A stretch of DNA of 64,000 nucleotides from Bacillota bacterium (GTDB taxonomy: Bacteria; Bacillota; Clostridia; Lachnospirales; Lachnospiraceae), in contig JAEYFP010000038.1 of the NCBI GenBank assembly GCA_023402845.1, forward strand, positions 18,218 to 82,217, in the 5' to 3' direction. Positions 42,018 to 50,220 of the stretch are shown here, one piece after another. The notes beneath the pieces were generated by a model. The model saw only the letters and a program-made list of their open reading frames with translations. It was not told the DNA's origin and made no database searches. Every line of letters starts with the position of its first letter. Positions within the stretch are counted from its first letter, which is position 1. The translations under genes were made by a program, and so were the position numbers.

Positions 42018-42517
42018 ACATTGTGCTGCTGGAACCGGAGATTCCCGCGAATACAGGAAATATCGGAAGAACTTGTGTGGCGTCAGGCGCAAGATTGCAC
42101 CTGATTGAGCCGCTTGGATTCCGTTTAAATGAAAAATCAATACAGCGTGCAGGCATGGATTATTGGGAGCATCTGGATGTGACCAGATATGTGAACTTTG
42201 AAGAATTCCTTGATCAGAATGGGCATCCTAAAATCTATATGGCGACGACAAAGGCTGAAAGAAATTATACGGAGGTTTCCTATGAAGAGGATGCCTATCT
42301 CATGTTCGGAAAGGAAAGTGCCGGAATTCCGGAGGAAATTCTTCTGGATTATGAGGAGACCTGTATTCGAATTCCGATGCTTGAAAAAATACGTTCGCTG
42401 AACTTGTCAAATTCGGTGGCAATTGTACTTTATGAAGCATTGCGGCAGCAAAATTTTGCATCTATGCAGCTTGAAGGGGAGCTGCATAGACTGCATTGGA
42501 AATCAAGGATAAAATAA
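42014..42517 (+). CDS. trmL: tRNA (cytidine/uridine(34)-2'-O)-methyltransferase TrmL
   Basis: The 167-residue SPOUT enzyme methylates the wobble ribose of certain leucine tRNAs. It begins 'MNIVLLEPEIPANTGNIGRTC' in typical TrmL form. The knot has 'LMFGKESAGIPEEIL' and 'RSLNLSNSVAIVLYEALRQ'. ATGA overlap joins it to the aminotransferase gene. Confidence 0.95.
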   Translation: MNIVLLEPEIPANTGNIGRTCVASGARLHLIEPLGFRLNEKSIQRAGMDYWEHLDVTRYVNFEEFLDQNGHPKIYMATTKAERNYTEVSYEEDAYLMFGKESAGIPEEILLDYEETCIRIPMLEKIRSLNLSNSVAIVLYEALRQQNFASMQLEGELHRLHWKSRIK

Positions 42518-42536
42518 CGGACAAAAGGGGTCTGAA

Positions 42537-43064
42537 ATGGATATCAGAGAGGGAGCAATGAGTGGTAACGTGCGGGGTATGATCAAGATTGACAGACGGA
42601 GACTGTTAAAGACAGTATTTTATCTGTATTTGTTTTTTGTATTTAGTGTTGTGGCAGTGAAGTTTACCGGAAATAACTTGAATGAGATTATGAGGCGGTG
42701 GGATATTATTTCTTCCGCAAAGGAAGCAGGGGAACGCAATATCAATTTAGTTCCGTTTCAGACAATTTCTAATTATATGAGGCATTTTTCACGTTCGTAT
42801 GCCTATACGAATATCATAGGGAATTTTGTTGTTTTTATTCCATTTGGATTTTTATTTCCAATCGTATATCCTAAGAAACGAAATTTTTTTAAGGTGTTTG
42901 GCAGCTGCTTTCTCGTAGTAATCGGAATTGAGCTGTTCCAGTATCTGACCTGCCTGGGATTTTGCGATGTCGACGATCTGATATTGAATATGCTTAGCTG
43001 CATTGTCGGTTATGTGCTGTATGCAGTCATTGTTTACAGAAAAAAGAGGATCAGCGGTTTTTAG
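42537..43064 (+). CDS. VanZ-family membrane protein
   Basis: The 175-residue protein has four membrane segments and the VanZ core: 'NLVPFQTISNYM' followed by 'NIIGNFVVFIPFGFLFPIVY' and 'GIELFQYLTCLGFCDVDDLILNMLSCIVGY'. VanZ proteins affect resistance to lipoglycopeptides in some species; the mechanism is not known. It is the last gene of the operon and its stop codon abuts the stop of the convergent kinase gene with no gap. Confidence 0.92.
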   Translation: MDIREGAMSGNVRGMIKIDRRRLLKTVFYLYLFFVFSVVAVKFTGNNLNEIMRRWDIISSAKEAGERNINLVPFQTISNYMRHFSRSYAYTNIIGNFVVFIPFGFLFPIVYPKKRNFFKVFGSCFLVVIGIELFQYLTCLGFCDVDDLILNMLSCIVGYVLYAVIVYRKKRISGF

Positions 43065-44492
43065 CTAATCCTCCATCGTTTTTGATTTTGATAAGGTAAA
43101 AATAAATTCTGTACCGACGCCTACCGTGCTGATGACATTAATGTTCTCATGGTGGGCGTTGATGATTTCCTTCGTAATTGCAAGACCCAGGCCGGTTCCT
43201 TTTTTATCCTTGCCGCGTGACAGATCTGTTTTGTAAAACCGGTCAAAAATCAGCTTCAGGCTTTCCTTTGGAATGCCGATGCCGGCATCCTTGACGGAGA
43301 CAAACACAGTTTCGTTCTTCTCTGTCGTCTCCACTTTAATGGTAGAGTTGTTCTCGCTGAATTTGATCGCATTATCGATGAGATTATAAAGCACCTGCTG
43401 GATTTTTCCCATATCGGCTGTTACAAACATTGTATTGCCGGTCAGAACGAGCTTAAAGCGGATTTTCTTTGTCTTGCAGGTACCCTCAAAGGTTGCCGCC
43501 GTATTTTTGATGACCTTGTTGATATCAAAATCCGTAATATCTAACAGCATTCCCTTCGTATTCAGATTATTCAGCGCCAAAAGACTGTTCGTAAGCTTTG
43601 CGAGGCGGTCCGTTTCGTTTAATACGATCATCAAGTATTTTTCATGCATTTCAGGCGGGATTGTGCCGTCTACCATCGCTTCCAGATATCCTTTGATGGA
43701 GGTCAGCGGGGAGCGGAAGTCATGGGATACATTTGCGATAAACTTCTTCTGGTTTTCTTCCGACTGGCTCAGCTCACTTGCCATGTAATTGAGGGAGGCC
43801 GCGAGATAGCCGATTTCGTCGTCCTTATTAATGTCAAATGTATATTTCAGATTACCGCCCGCATACTCCTCCGTAGCGCGCGTTATTTTTTTTAAAGGAA
43901 TATAAACCATATCCGTAAAAACAATTAAAATGGTTGTGGAAAGGACAAACATGATACCGAGCGTAATATAAGAAATATTCAGCAGGCGGTCCCTGGTATT
44001 TTCTATAGAATACATGGGAGCATGAATGACAACATAACCCTGCACCTTGAAATTGGAGGTGATCGGCGAAAATACGCTGAGCATTGTATCATCGAACTGC
44101 CCGTAAAAATCGCCGAGCATGTAATAGCTGTTGCCGATGTCTGTCGGATTGAAATGCTCGATCGTAATGGGATGCGTGCTGTCTACCTGCTCCCTGGAGC
44201 TGTAAATTAAATTCCCGTTTTTATTGATGATCCAGATCGAAGCGGAGGTAAACGTATCGATCGCCTCCAGCTGATCCTTCACGTCATCGGTAGAAAGTGC
44301 GTCGTTGTAGAAGCTACTGGCATAACGGTTGGAAATTAAGGTGGCCTCTTTGTAGAGGGCGGCGGACTTGTCTCTTACAAGAAATTCAAGCGTCATATTG
44401 GATGTCAGCGTTGCAATCGTGACAAAACTTAAAAAACCGAATACAATATATGCAAATATGAACTTCAGGTAGAGTGTCTGCTTGGATTTCAT
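43065..44492 (-). CDS. Sensor histidine kinase (HAMP, HisKA, HATPase)
   Basis: The 475-residue kinase has one membrane segment at each end of an extracellular sensor of about 130 residues (residues ~35-165). It then has HAMP and the phospho-His motif 'FIANVSHDFRSPLTSIKGYLEAM'. The N box is 'VLYNLIDNAIKFS', followed by 'VKDAGIGIP' and 'KKGTGLGLAITKEII'. It pairs with the OmpR-type regulator directly upstream. The stimulus is unknown. Confidence 0.95.
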   Translation of the reverse strand: MKSKQTLYLKFIFAYIVFGFLSFVTIATLTSNMTLEFLVRDKSAALYKEATLISNRYASSFYNDALSTDDVKDQLEAIDTFTSASIWIINKNGNLIYSSREQVDSTHPITIEHFNPTDIGNSYYMLGDFYGQFDDTMLSVFSPITSNFKVQGYVVIHAPMYSIENTRDRLLNISYITLGIMFVLSTTILIVFTDMVYIPLKKITRATEEYAGGNLKYTFDINKDDEIGYLAASLNYMASELSQSEENQKKFIANVSHDFRSPLTSIKGYLEAMVDGTIPPEMHEKYLMIVLNETDRLAKLTNSLLALNNLNTKGMLLDITDFDINKVIKNTAATFEGTCKTKKIRFKLVLTGNTMFVTADMGKIQQVLYNLIDNAIKFSENNSTIKVETTEKNETVFVSVKDAGIGIPKESLKLIFDRFYKTDLSRGKDKKGTGLGLAITKEIINAHHENINVISTVGVGTEFIFTLSKSKTMED

Positions 44493-44494
44493 GC

Positions 44495-45193
44495 CTATTT
44501 CACCTCAAATTTGTAGCCGATGCCCCATACGGTCGATAAACGCCATGCATCATGATCCTTGATCTTCTCACGGAGGCGCTTAATATGGACATCCACAGTC
44601 CTCGTATCACCGATATATTCATAGCCCCAGATGTGATCCAGAAGCTGTTCCCTTGTAAATACCTGATTCGGAGAAGAAGCAAGAAAATAAAGAAGTTCCA
44701 GTTCTTTCGGCGGCATTTCGACCGCTTCACCGTAGTACAAAACGGAATAGTTTGTCTGGTTAATGATCAGATCAGGATATTCCACACATTTTGCATCGCT
44801 GACGACTGCTGCAGGCTTTACCGGTACACTGCGCCGCAGAACAGCTTTTACGCGTGCGACAAGCTCCTTGGAGTCAAACGGTTTTTCCATATAGTCATCG
44901 GCGCCCAGTTCAAGGCCGAGCACCTTGTCAAAAATTTCACCCTTTGCGGAAAGCATGATAATAGGCGTTGTGGACTTGGCGCGGATCTCGCGGCAGACCT
45001 GATAGCCGTCTATCCCGGGAAGCATCAGATCCAGTAAAATCAAATTCGGCTGAAAGGTTTCGAAGGCGGTCAGGGCTTCTTCCCCGTCATGCACAATATT
45101 TGTATCGAAACACTCTTTTGTTAAGTACAAAGAAATTAATTCGGCGATGTTTGCATCGTCGTCGACGATGAGTATCCGTTGCTTGTTTGCCAT
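44495..45193 (-). CDS. OmpR/PhoB-family response regulator
   Basis: The 232-residue protein has a receiver domain ('ILIVDDDANIAELI', phospho-Asp in 'LILLDLMLPGIDGY', 'IIMLSAKGE', Lys in 'YMEKPFDSKELVARV') and a winged-helix effector domain ('PPKELELLYFLASSPNQVFTREQLLDHIWGYEYIGDTRTVDVHIKRLREKI' region). AGGAGG precedes the ATG. It lies 14 bp after mutS2 and 2 bp before the kinase gene, so the three form one unit. Confidence 0.96.
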   Translation of the reverse strand: MANKQRILIVDDDANIAELISLYLTKECFDTNIVHDGEEALTAFETFQPNLILLDLMLPGIDGYQVCREIRAKSTTPIIMLSAKGEIFDKVLGLELGADDYMEKPFDSKELVARVKAVLRRSVPVKPAAVVSDAKCVEYPDLIINQTNYSVLYYGEAVEMPPKELELLYFLASSPNQVFTREQLLDHIWGYEYIGDTRTVDVHIKRLREKIKDHDAWRLSTVWGIGYKFEVK

Positions 45194-45207
45194 GAAAAAC
45201 CCTCCTA

Positions 45208-47589
45208 TTATTTGAATTCTACGATCGTAACGCCGGCATCCCCTTCTCCGTACTCCGCAAGCCTGTAGGATTTGATATACCGGATTTTCTTCAGGTGTGT
45301 ATGAATCGCGGAGCGGAGCGCACCCGTACCCTTTCCGTGAACGACACGAACATTTGATAAGTGGGACAAATATGCATCATCGAGGTATTTGTCCAGCTTT
45401 GCTATCGCCTCATCGACGGTCAGGCCCAGTAAATTGATTTCTGCGGAAATGGTGCTTGACTTTGACAGATTCATTTTTCCGGAACCCTTGCTTTTGCCGG
45501 AAAGTCCGGGTCCGGTTACATCCGGCGAGGCAATGAACTCAATGTCGTGCATCGATGTCTGCATCCGCATGATGCCGCACTGCACAAACAGGTTGCCCTT
45601 TGCATCGGGCAGGGAGCTGATCGTTCCGGACAGCCCCATTGATAATATTTTCACGCTTTCGCCTCGCTTGAAATCTGAAGGCTTGTACTGCTTTCGGGGC
45701 GCGGGCGCTTTTGGGACAGGCCTGTTATTCTGCGTTTTCTCCAGCTTCCTGCGCAGCTTTTCGCGTTCTTTTTCCATTTCCTGAATATTGCTGCCTGCGC
45801 CGCCGTATTTTTGAAAATTCCGGATTGATTCATCGGCGCTGTTTTTCGCCTCCTGAAGAATTTCGCGTGCTTTTTCGTTCGCTTCCCGAATAATTTTATC
45901 CTTAGAAGTATTCAACTTTTCCTGCTTCTTTTCAAAGTCTTGCTTTAAAGTCTCAATTTCCTGCTTGTAGTGAGCAATCTGCTGTTTTTCCCGTTCAATT
46001 GTGACGCGGTTTGCTTCCAGTTCGGAAAGCACGTCCTCAAAGCTCTCATCCTTTTTACTGATCTGCGATTTTGCGCTCTCGATAATGTAGTCCGGAAGCC
46101 CAAGCTTACTTGAAATAGCAAAGGCGTTACTTTTTCCGGGGACACCGATCAGCAGGCGGTAGGTAGGACGCAGTGTTTCAACATTGAATTCGCAGCATGC
46201 GTTTTCCACATGCGGTTCCTTAAGCGCAAACACCTTTAATTCGCTGTAATGAGTCGTTGCGACCGTGCGAATCTTTCTTGCGTGAAGATCAGACAGGACG
46301 GCAATTGCCAGTGCCGCGCCTTCTGTCGGATCCGTGCCGGCACCAAGTTCGTCGAACAGGCAAAGCGATTCCTCATCCGCGCTGTTTAGAATCTCCACAA
46401 TTTTTTTCATATGAGAGGAAAAGGTGGAAAGGCTCTGCTCGATACTTTGCTCGTCGCCGATATCGGCAAATACCTCTGAAAAAACAGGCAGCTCGGAACG
46501 GTCGAGTGTCGGAATATGCAGACCGGATTGTCCCATCAGGGAAAGCAGGCCCAGCGTTTTTAGGGCGACCGTCTTTCCTCCTGTATTCGGTCCGGTAATG
46601 ATAAGCAGATCAAAGACATCTCCCAACAGTATATCGATCGGTACGACTTTATTTTTGTCAAGCAGCGGATGTCTCGCCTGACGAAGCCGGACACGCCCCT
46701 GCGTATTGTAGACCGGACGGGCAGCATTCATTTCCATAGCAAGAAAGCCCTTTGCAAAAATAAAATCAAGCTCCGCAAGAGTTTCCAGATTCTGTTTGAT
46801 TTCAAAAAGCTGTTCGGAACATTGGAAGCTTAAGGAAGCGAGAATAACTTCGATTTCCTTGACCTCTTTTAATTCCAGTTCCCGAAGCTCGTTATTTAAG
46901 TTGACGATGGCGGCAGGCTCAATAAAAAAAGTGGAGGCTGTCGCGGACTGGTCATGAATCATCCCGGGAACATTTGCTTTGTACTCCGCTTTGACAGGAA
47001 TGCAATATCTGCCGTTGCGCATCGTGATAACACTGTCCTGCAGATAAGTGCGGTAGGTAGTGGATACCATGCTGCTCAGCTGCGAGTGAATCCTGTCGTT
47101 GGTAACTCTCATGAGCCGCCGGACCTGCTTCAAATTCGGACTTGCCTCATCGCTGATTTCCTCCTCGGAAATGATGCAGCGCCTGATTTCCAAAGAAAGG
47201 GGAGTCAGTGGCTCCAACAGGAAAAACAACGCATCCAGAGAATCATCCGGCACATCCGTAGTTTCCTTTCTGGAATAGGCCTTGATACGATTCGTATTTT
47301 CAAGGAGGCCGGCTATTTGCAGCAGCTCCTCCGCCAGGATGGTACTTCCCTTTTCCAGCCTTTTTATGGCGGCAAGCATATTTTTATTGCCGCTGAAGGA
47401 AACGGAGCTGTTTTTAAAAAGCCGTGAAAGTGCATCCTGTGTCTGTTCCTGCATCATTTTTATCTTTGAAAAATCGCAGCTTGGAACAAGAGCAAGGCAG
47501 CGCTCCTTTCCCGGTACGGAAGAAGCCCTGGCGGCAAGTTGTTCCAATATTTTATGAAATTCTAATGTTTGCAATACTTTACTGTTCAT
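45208..47589 (-). CDS. mutS2: Endonuclease MutS2
   Basis: The 793-residue protein has the MutS core and ABC-type ATPase: Walker A 'ITGPNTGGKTVALKTLGLL', signature 'EQSLSTFSSHM' and Walker B 'LCLFDELGAGTDP'. A long coiled coil with KOW-like segment follows, and a C-terminal Smr nuclease domain ('LLGLTVDEAIAKLDKYLDDA', 'VRVVHGKGTGALRSAIHTHL'). MutS2 limits homologous recombination and, in Bacillus, also acts on collided ribosomes. I use the ATG at 47589. No ribosome binding site is seen, and a promoter ends 7 nt before it. A TTG 36 bp upstream is also in frame. Confidence 0.96.
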   Translation of the reverse strand: MNSKVLQTLEFHKILEQLAARASSVPGKERCLALVPSCDFSKIKMMQEQTQDALSRLFKNSSVSFSGNKNMLAAIKRLEKGSTILAEELLQIAGLLENTNRIKAYSRKETTDVPDDSLDALFFLLEPLTPLSLEIRRCIISEEEISDEASPNLKQVRRLMRVTNDRIHSQLSSMVSTTYRTYLQDSVITMRNGRYCIPVKAEYKANVPGMIHDQSATASTFFIEPAAIVNLNNELRELELKEVKEIEVILASLSFQCSEQLFEIKQNLETLAELDFIFAKGFLAMEMNAARPVYNTQGRVRLRQARHPLLDKNKVVPIDILLGDVFDLLIITGPNTGGKTVALKTLGLLSLMGQSGLHIPTLDRSELPVFSEVFADIGDEQSIEQSLSTFSSHMKKIVEILNSADEESLCLFDELGAGTDPTEGAALAIAVLSDLHARKIRTVATTHYSELKVFALKEPHVENACCEFNVETLRPTYRLLIGVPGKSNAFAISSKLGLPDYIIESAKSQISKKDESFEDVLSELEANRVTIEREKQQIAHYKQEIETLKQDFEKKQEKLNTSKDKIIREANEKAREILQEAKNSADESIRNFQKYGGAGSNIQEMEKEREKLRRKLEKTQNNRPVPKAPAPRKQYKPSDFKRGESVKILSMGLSGTISSLPDAKGNLFVQCGIMRMQTSMHDIEFIASPDVTGPGLSGKSKGSGKMNLSKSSTISAEINLLGLTVDEAIAKLDKYLDDAYLSHLSNVRVVHGKGTGALRSAIHTHLKKIRYIKSYRLAEYGEGDAGVTIVEFK

Positions 47590-47596
47590 AATGTTT

Positions 47597-47625
47597 AGTG
47601 TAGCAGAATTCGGGGCATTTAGCAA
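47597..47625 (-). promoter_or_regulatory. Probable mutS2 promoter giving a leaderless mRNA
   Basis: On the minus strand TTGCTA (47625-47620), 17 bp and TACACT (47602-47597) are followed by the ATG after only 7 nt, so transcription would start at or next to the start codon. Confidence 0.4.
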
Positions 47626-47700
47626 TGTCGGACTTGGTGGATTACTGTTTACAGAAAACCGGATTTCCGGGCTCCTTATTATGGAAAGCGTATGTTTTAG

Positions 47701-47729
47701 TTGTATGTTTGGGCTAAGTTTAGTATAAT
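47701..47729 (+). promoter_or_regulatory. Promoter of the HtrA-like gene
   Basis: TTGTAT (47701-47706), 17 bp, TATAAT (47724-47729), about 95 bp before the ATG. Confidence 0.6.
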
Positions 47730-47822
47730 AAATAAATCGGCAGATGAATCAATGGGGGTTGAGGAACTGTTAATACAAGGGGTATGTCCGGTAGGGGGCT
47801 TATTGGGAGAAGGAGATACGGA

Positions 47823-49241
47823 ATGAAGGACTTGAATAAGAAAAGTCAGGAAATGCGTTCTGAATTACCTGCGGATCATACGATTTCTGAAAATCAGGAA
47901 GGCATTAAGGATACGGTAGCAAAAGAAAATGAACAGGCTTCGGCCAGTGCGGAACAAAAGTTTGAATTTATCACTGAGACAATTAAGGAAAAGCCGATTA
48001 ATAAAAGGCGTATCCTGATAAAGATGATTTTTAACGCGTGCATGGCAGTTATGTTTGGACTGATTGCCTGCTTTACCTTTTTATTGGCCAAGCCATATAT
48101 TACGGATTGTTTGTATCCGGAAGAGACAAAGATTGTGACGCTTCCGCCTGATGAGGAAGCCGCCGAGCCGGAACCTGAGCCGGAACCGGCAGCAGAGCCG
48201 GAGAAGGAGGCGCAGAGGCCTGAGACAGTTGTGACGCAGGTCGTTGAGACAGTCGAAAAGGAACTGGAAATAGAAGACTATAAGTTATTGTACCAGAAGA
48301 TCGGGAAGGTTGCGGATGAGGTGAAATGCTGTATGGTCACCGTAACAGGTGTTTACTCCGATGTGGACTGGTTTATGAATACTTACGAAAACAGCAATCA
48401 GGCAGCAGGCTTGATCGTAGCCGACAATGGGAAGGAACTGCTTGTCATTTCGCGGACAAGCGTTTTACAGGGAGCCGAAGCGATCGAAGTGACATTCTGC
48501 AACGGGACAGTACTGGAAGGCACGGTGAAAAAGTCCGATGCCAATACGGGATTGACCGTCATTGCCATAGAGCTGGGCTTGATCGACGATGCGACGATGG
48601 ATGTAATTACGATGGCGTCGCTCGGTAATTCTAACAGCAGCACCCTTGTGGGCAGTCCTGTTATCGCAATCGGCAATCCGCTGGGCATCGCCGACTCCAT
48701 GGCGATCGGTCAGATCACCTCCAACTCTTATGTGAAGGATATGACCGATACAAATACGAAATTTATTACGACGGATATTTATGGAAGCACATCGGCAAGC
48801 GGTGTTATTACAGATATGGATGGAAATGTGCTCGGCATCATTTTTCAGGACAGCAATGCGGAGGATACGCAGAATCTGATCAGGGCATATGCCATTTCCG
48901 ATTTGAAGACTAAGATAGAAAAGCTTTCAAACGGGCAGGATCTGGCTTATCTCGGTATTATCGGAATCGATGTATCGGATGAGGCGGCAGAAGAGCTTGG
49001 CGTTCCGAAGGGCGCCTACATAAGAGAAGTAATCATCGACTCACCTGCAATGCAGCAGGGGATTCAGAATGGTGATGTGATCATCAAAATGGGGACGGCG
49101 GAAATTACTTCCTTCAGCGATTTTAAAGAGGCAATGCTGAAATGCCAGCCCGGGGATCTGACAATGGTTACGGTAAAACGTCTCGGTAAAGACGAGTATG
49201 TCGAGCTGTCTTATGAGGTGACTTTGGGGACATTGGAATAG
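47823..49241 (+). CDS. HtrA/DegP-like membrane protein with degenerate catalytic triad (pseudoprotease)
   Basis: The 472-residue protein (ATG at 47823, AAGGAG 7 nt upstream) has one membrane helix near residues 65-85, a Glu/Pro-rich linker, a trypsin-fold domain and a C-terminal PDZ domain ('GAYIREVIIDSPAMQQGIQNGDVI'). Aligned by eye to HtrA, the catalytic His site is Ser213 (SRTSV in place of TNNHV) and the Asp site is Gly243 (TGLT for TDLA). The GNSGG nucleophile site reads TSASG with Ala325. 'VIAIGNPLGIADSMAIGQITS' shows the fold is kept. It probably binds rather than cleaves substrates. Confidence 0.88.
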   Translation: MKDLNKKSQEMRSELPADHTISENQEGIKDTVAKENEQASASAEQKFEFITETIKEKPINKRRILIKMIFNACMAVMFGLIACFTFLLAKPYITDCLYPEETKIVTLPPDEEAAEPEPEPEPAAEPEKEAQRPETVVTQVVETVEKELEIEDYKLLYQKIGKVADEVKCCMVTVTGVYSDVDWFMNTYENSNQAAGLIVADNGKELLVISRTSVLQGAEAIEVTFCNGTVLEGTVKKSDANTGLTVIAIELGLIDDATMDVITMASLGNSNSSTLVGSPVIAIGNPLGIADSMAIGQITSNSYVKDMTDTNTKFITTDIYGSTSASGVITDMDGNVLGIIFQDSNAEDTQNLIRAYAISDLKTKIEKLSNGQDLAYLGIIGIDVSDEAAEELGVPKGAYIREVIIDSPAMQQGIQNGDVIIKMGTAEITSFSDFKEAMLKCQPGDLTMVTVKRLGKDEYVELSYEVTLGTLE

Positions 49242-49275
49242 GGAAAATTTATTTATACTAAGAAAGAGAACATTT

Positions 49276-50220
49276 ATGAAGTATATTGAGACATTTAAAG
49301 AAAGTGACAACATTTCTGATATTTATTTAATTAAGCATAGGCAGGCGGCCGTTACAAAAAACGGAAAGTCATATGAAAATCTGATTTTACAGGATAAGAC
49401 GGGCACGATCGATGCGAAGATATGGGAGCCGAATTCCGCAGGAATAGAAGATTTTGAGGTGCTGGACTATGTGGAGATTTACGGAAGCGTCAGCAGCTTC
49501 AACTCTATGCTGCAGGTGAGTGTCAAGCGTGCGAGAAAATGCAGGGAGGGCGAGTACAACCCTTCGGATTATCTGCCTGTTTCAAGCAAGGACATCGAGG
49601 TGATGTATCAGGAGCTGTTGGGATATATAGCTGGTATGAAATCCGTTTATTTAAAACAGCTCTGCGAAGCGTTTTTTGTGCAGGATGCGCCGTTTATTGC
49701 GGCTTTTAAGAAAAGCTCCGCAGCCAAAAGTGTCCATCACGGCTTTGTAGGCGGTCTTTTAGAGCACACGCTGGGCGTGACAAAGCTTTGTGAATACTAT
49801 ACAAGGGCCTACCCGATGCTGAAAAAGGATTTGCTGCTCAGCGTGGCGATGCTGCATGATATCGGAAAGGTGCGGGAGCTTTCGCCGTTTCCGGAAAATG
49901 ATTATACAGATGAAGGACAGTTTTTGGGACATATTGTGATGGGCTGTGAGATGACCGGAGAAAAAATAAAAGCGATTCCCGGGTTCCCCAAGCAGCTTGC
50001 CGATGAGGTCAGACACTGTATTTTATCACATCACGGTGAGTATGAATTCGGTTCACCGAAGAAGCCTGCGCTGATGGAGGCGGTCGCTTTGAATTTTGCC
50101 GATAACACAGACGCAAAAATGGAAACGATGGCAGAGCTGTTTGGCGCGACGGCAGAAACCGGCTGGATTGGTTTCAATCGTTTGTTTGAATCTAATTTAA
50201 GAAAGACGAGCGAGGAGTAA
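49276..50220 (+). CDS. yhaM: 3'-5' exoribonuclease YhaM family protein
   Basis: The 314-residue protein has the same length as B. subtilis YhaM. It has an N-terminal OB-fold domain ('NLILQDKTGTIDAKIWE') and an HD hydrolase domain ('HHGFVGGLLEHTLGVTKL', 'LLLSVAMLHDIGKVREL', 'HCILSHHGEYEFGSPKKP'). It degrades RNA and single-stranded DNA from the 3' end. Its stop codon overlaps the rlmD start. Confidence 0.94.
   Translation: MKYIETFKESDNISDIYLIKHRQAAVTKNGKSYENLILQDKTGTIDAKIWEPNSAGIEDFEVLDYVEIYGSVSSFNSMLQVSVKRARKCREGEYNPSDYLPVSSKDIEVMYQELLGYIAGMKSVYLKQLCEAFFVQDAPFIAAFKKSSAAKSVHHGFVGGLLEHTLGVTKLCEYYTRAYPMLKKDLLLSVAMLHDIGKVRELSPFPENDYTDEGQFLGHIVMGCEMTGEKIKAIPGFPKQLADEVRHCILSHHGEYEFGSPKKPALMEAVALNFADNTDAKMETMAELFGATAETGWIGFNRLFESNLRKTSEE

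Noticed and set aside
42537..43064. Glycopeptide-resistance cluster suggested by VanZ- and VanW-like genes
   Set aside because: No vanA/B ligase, vanH or vanX is present and the two genes are 3.3 kb apart in unrelated operons.
47823..49241. Active HtrA protease
   Set aside because: His, Asp and Ser of the triad are all replaced in the best alignment by eye.
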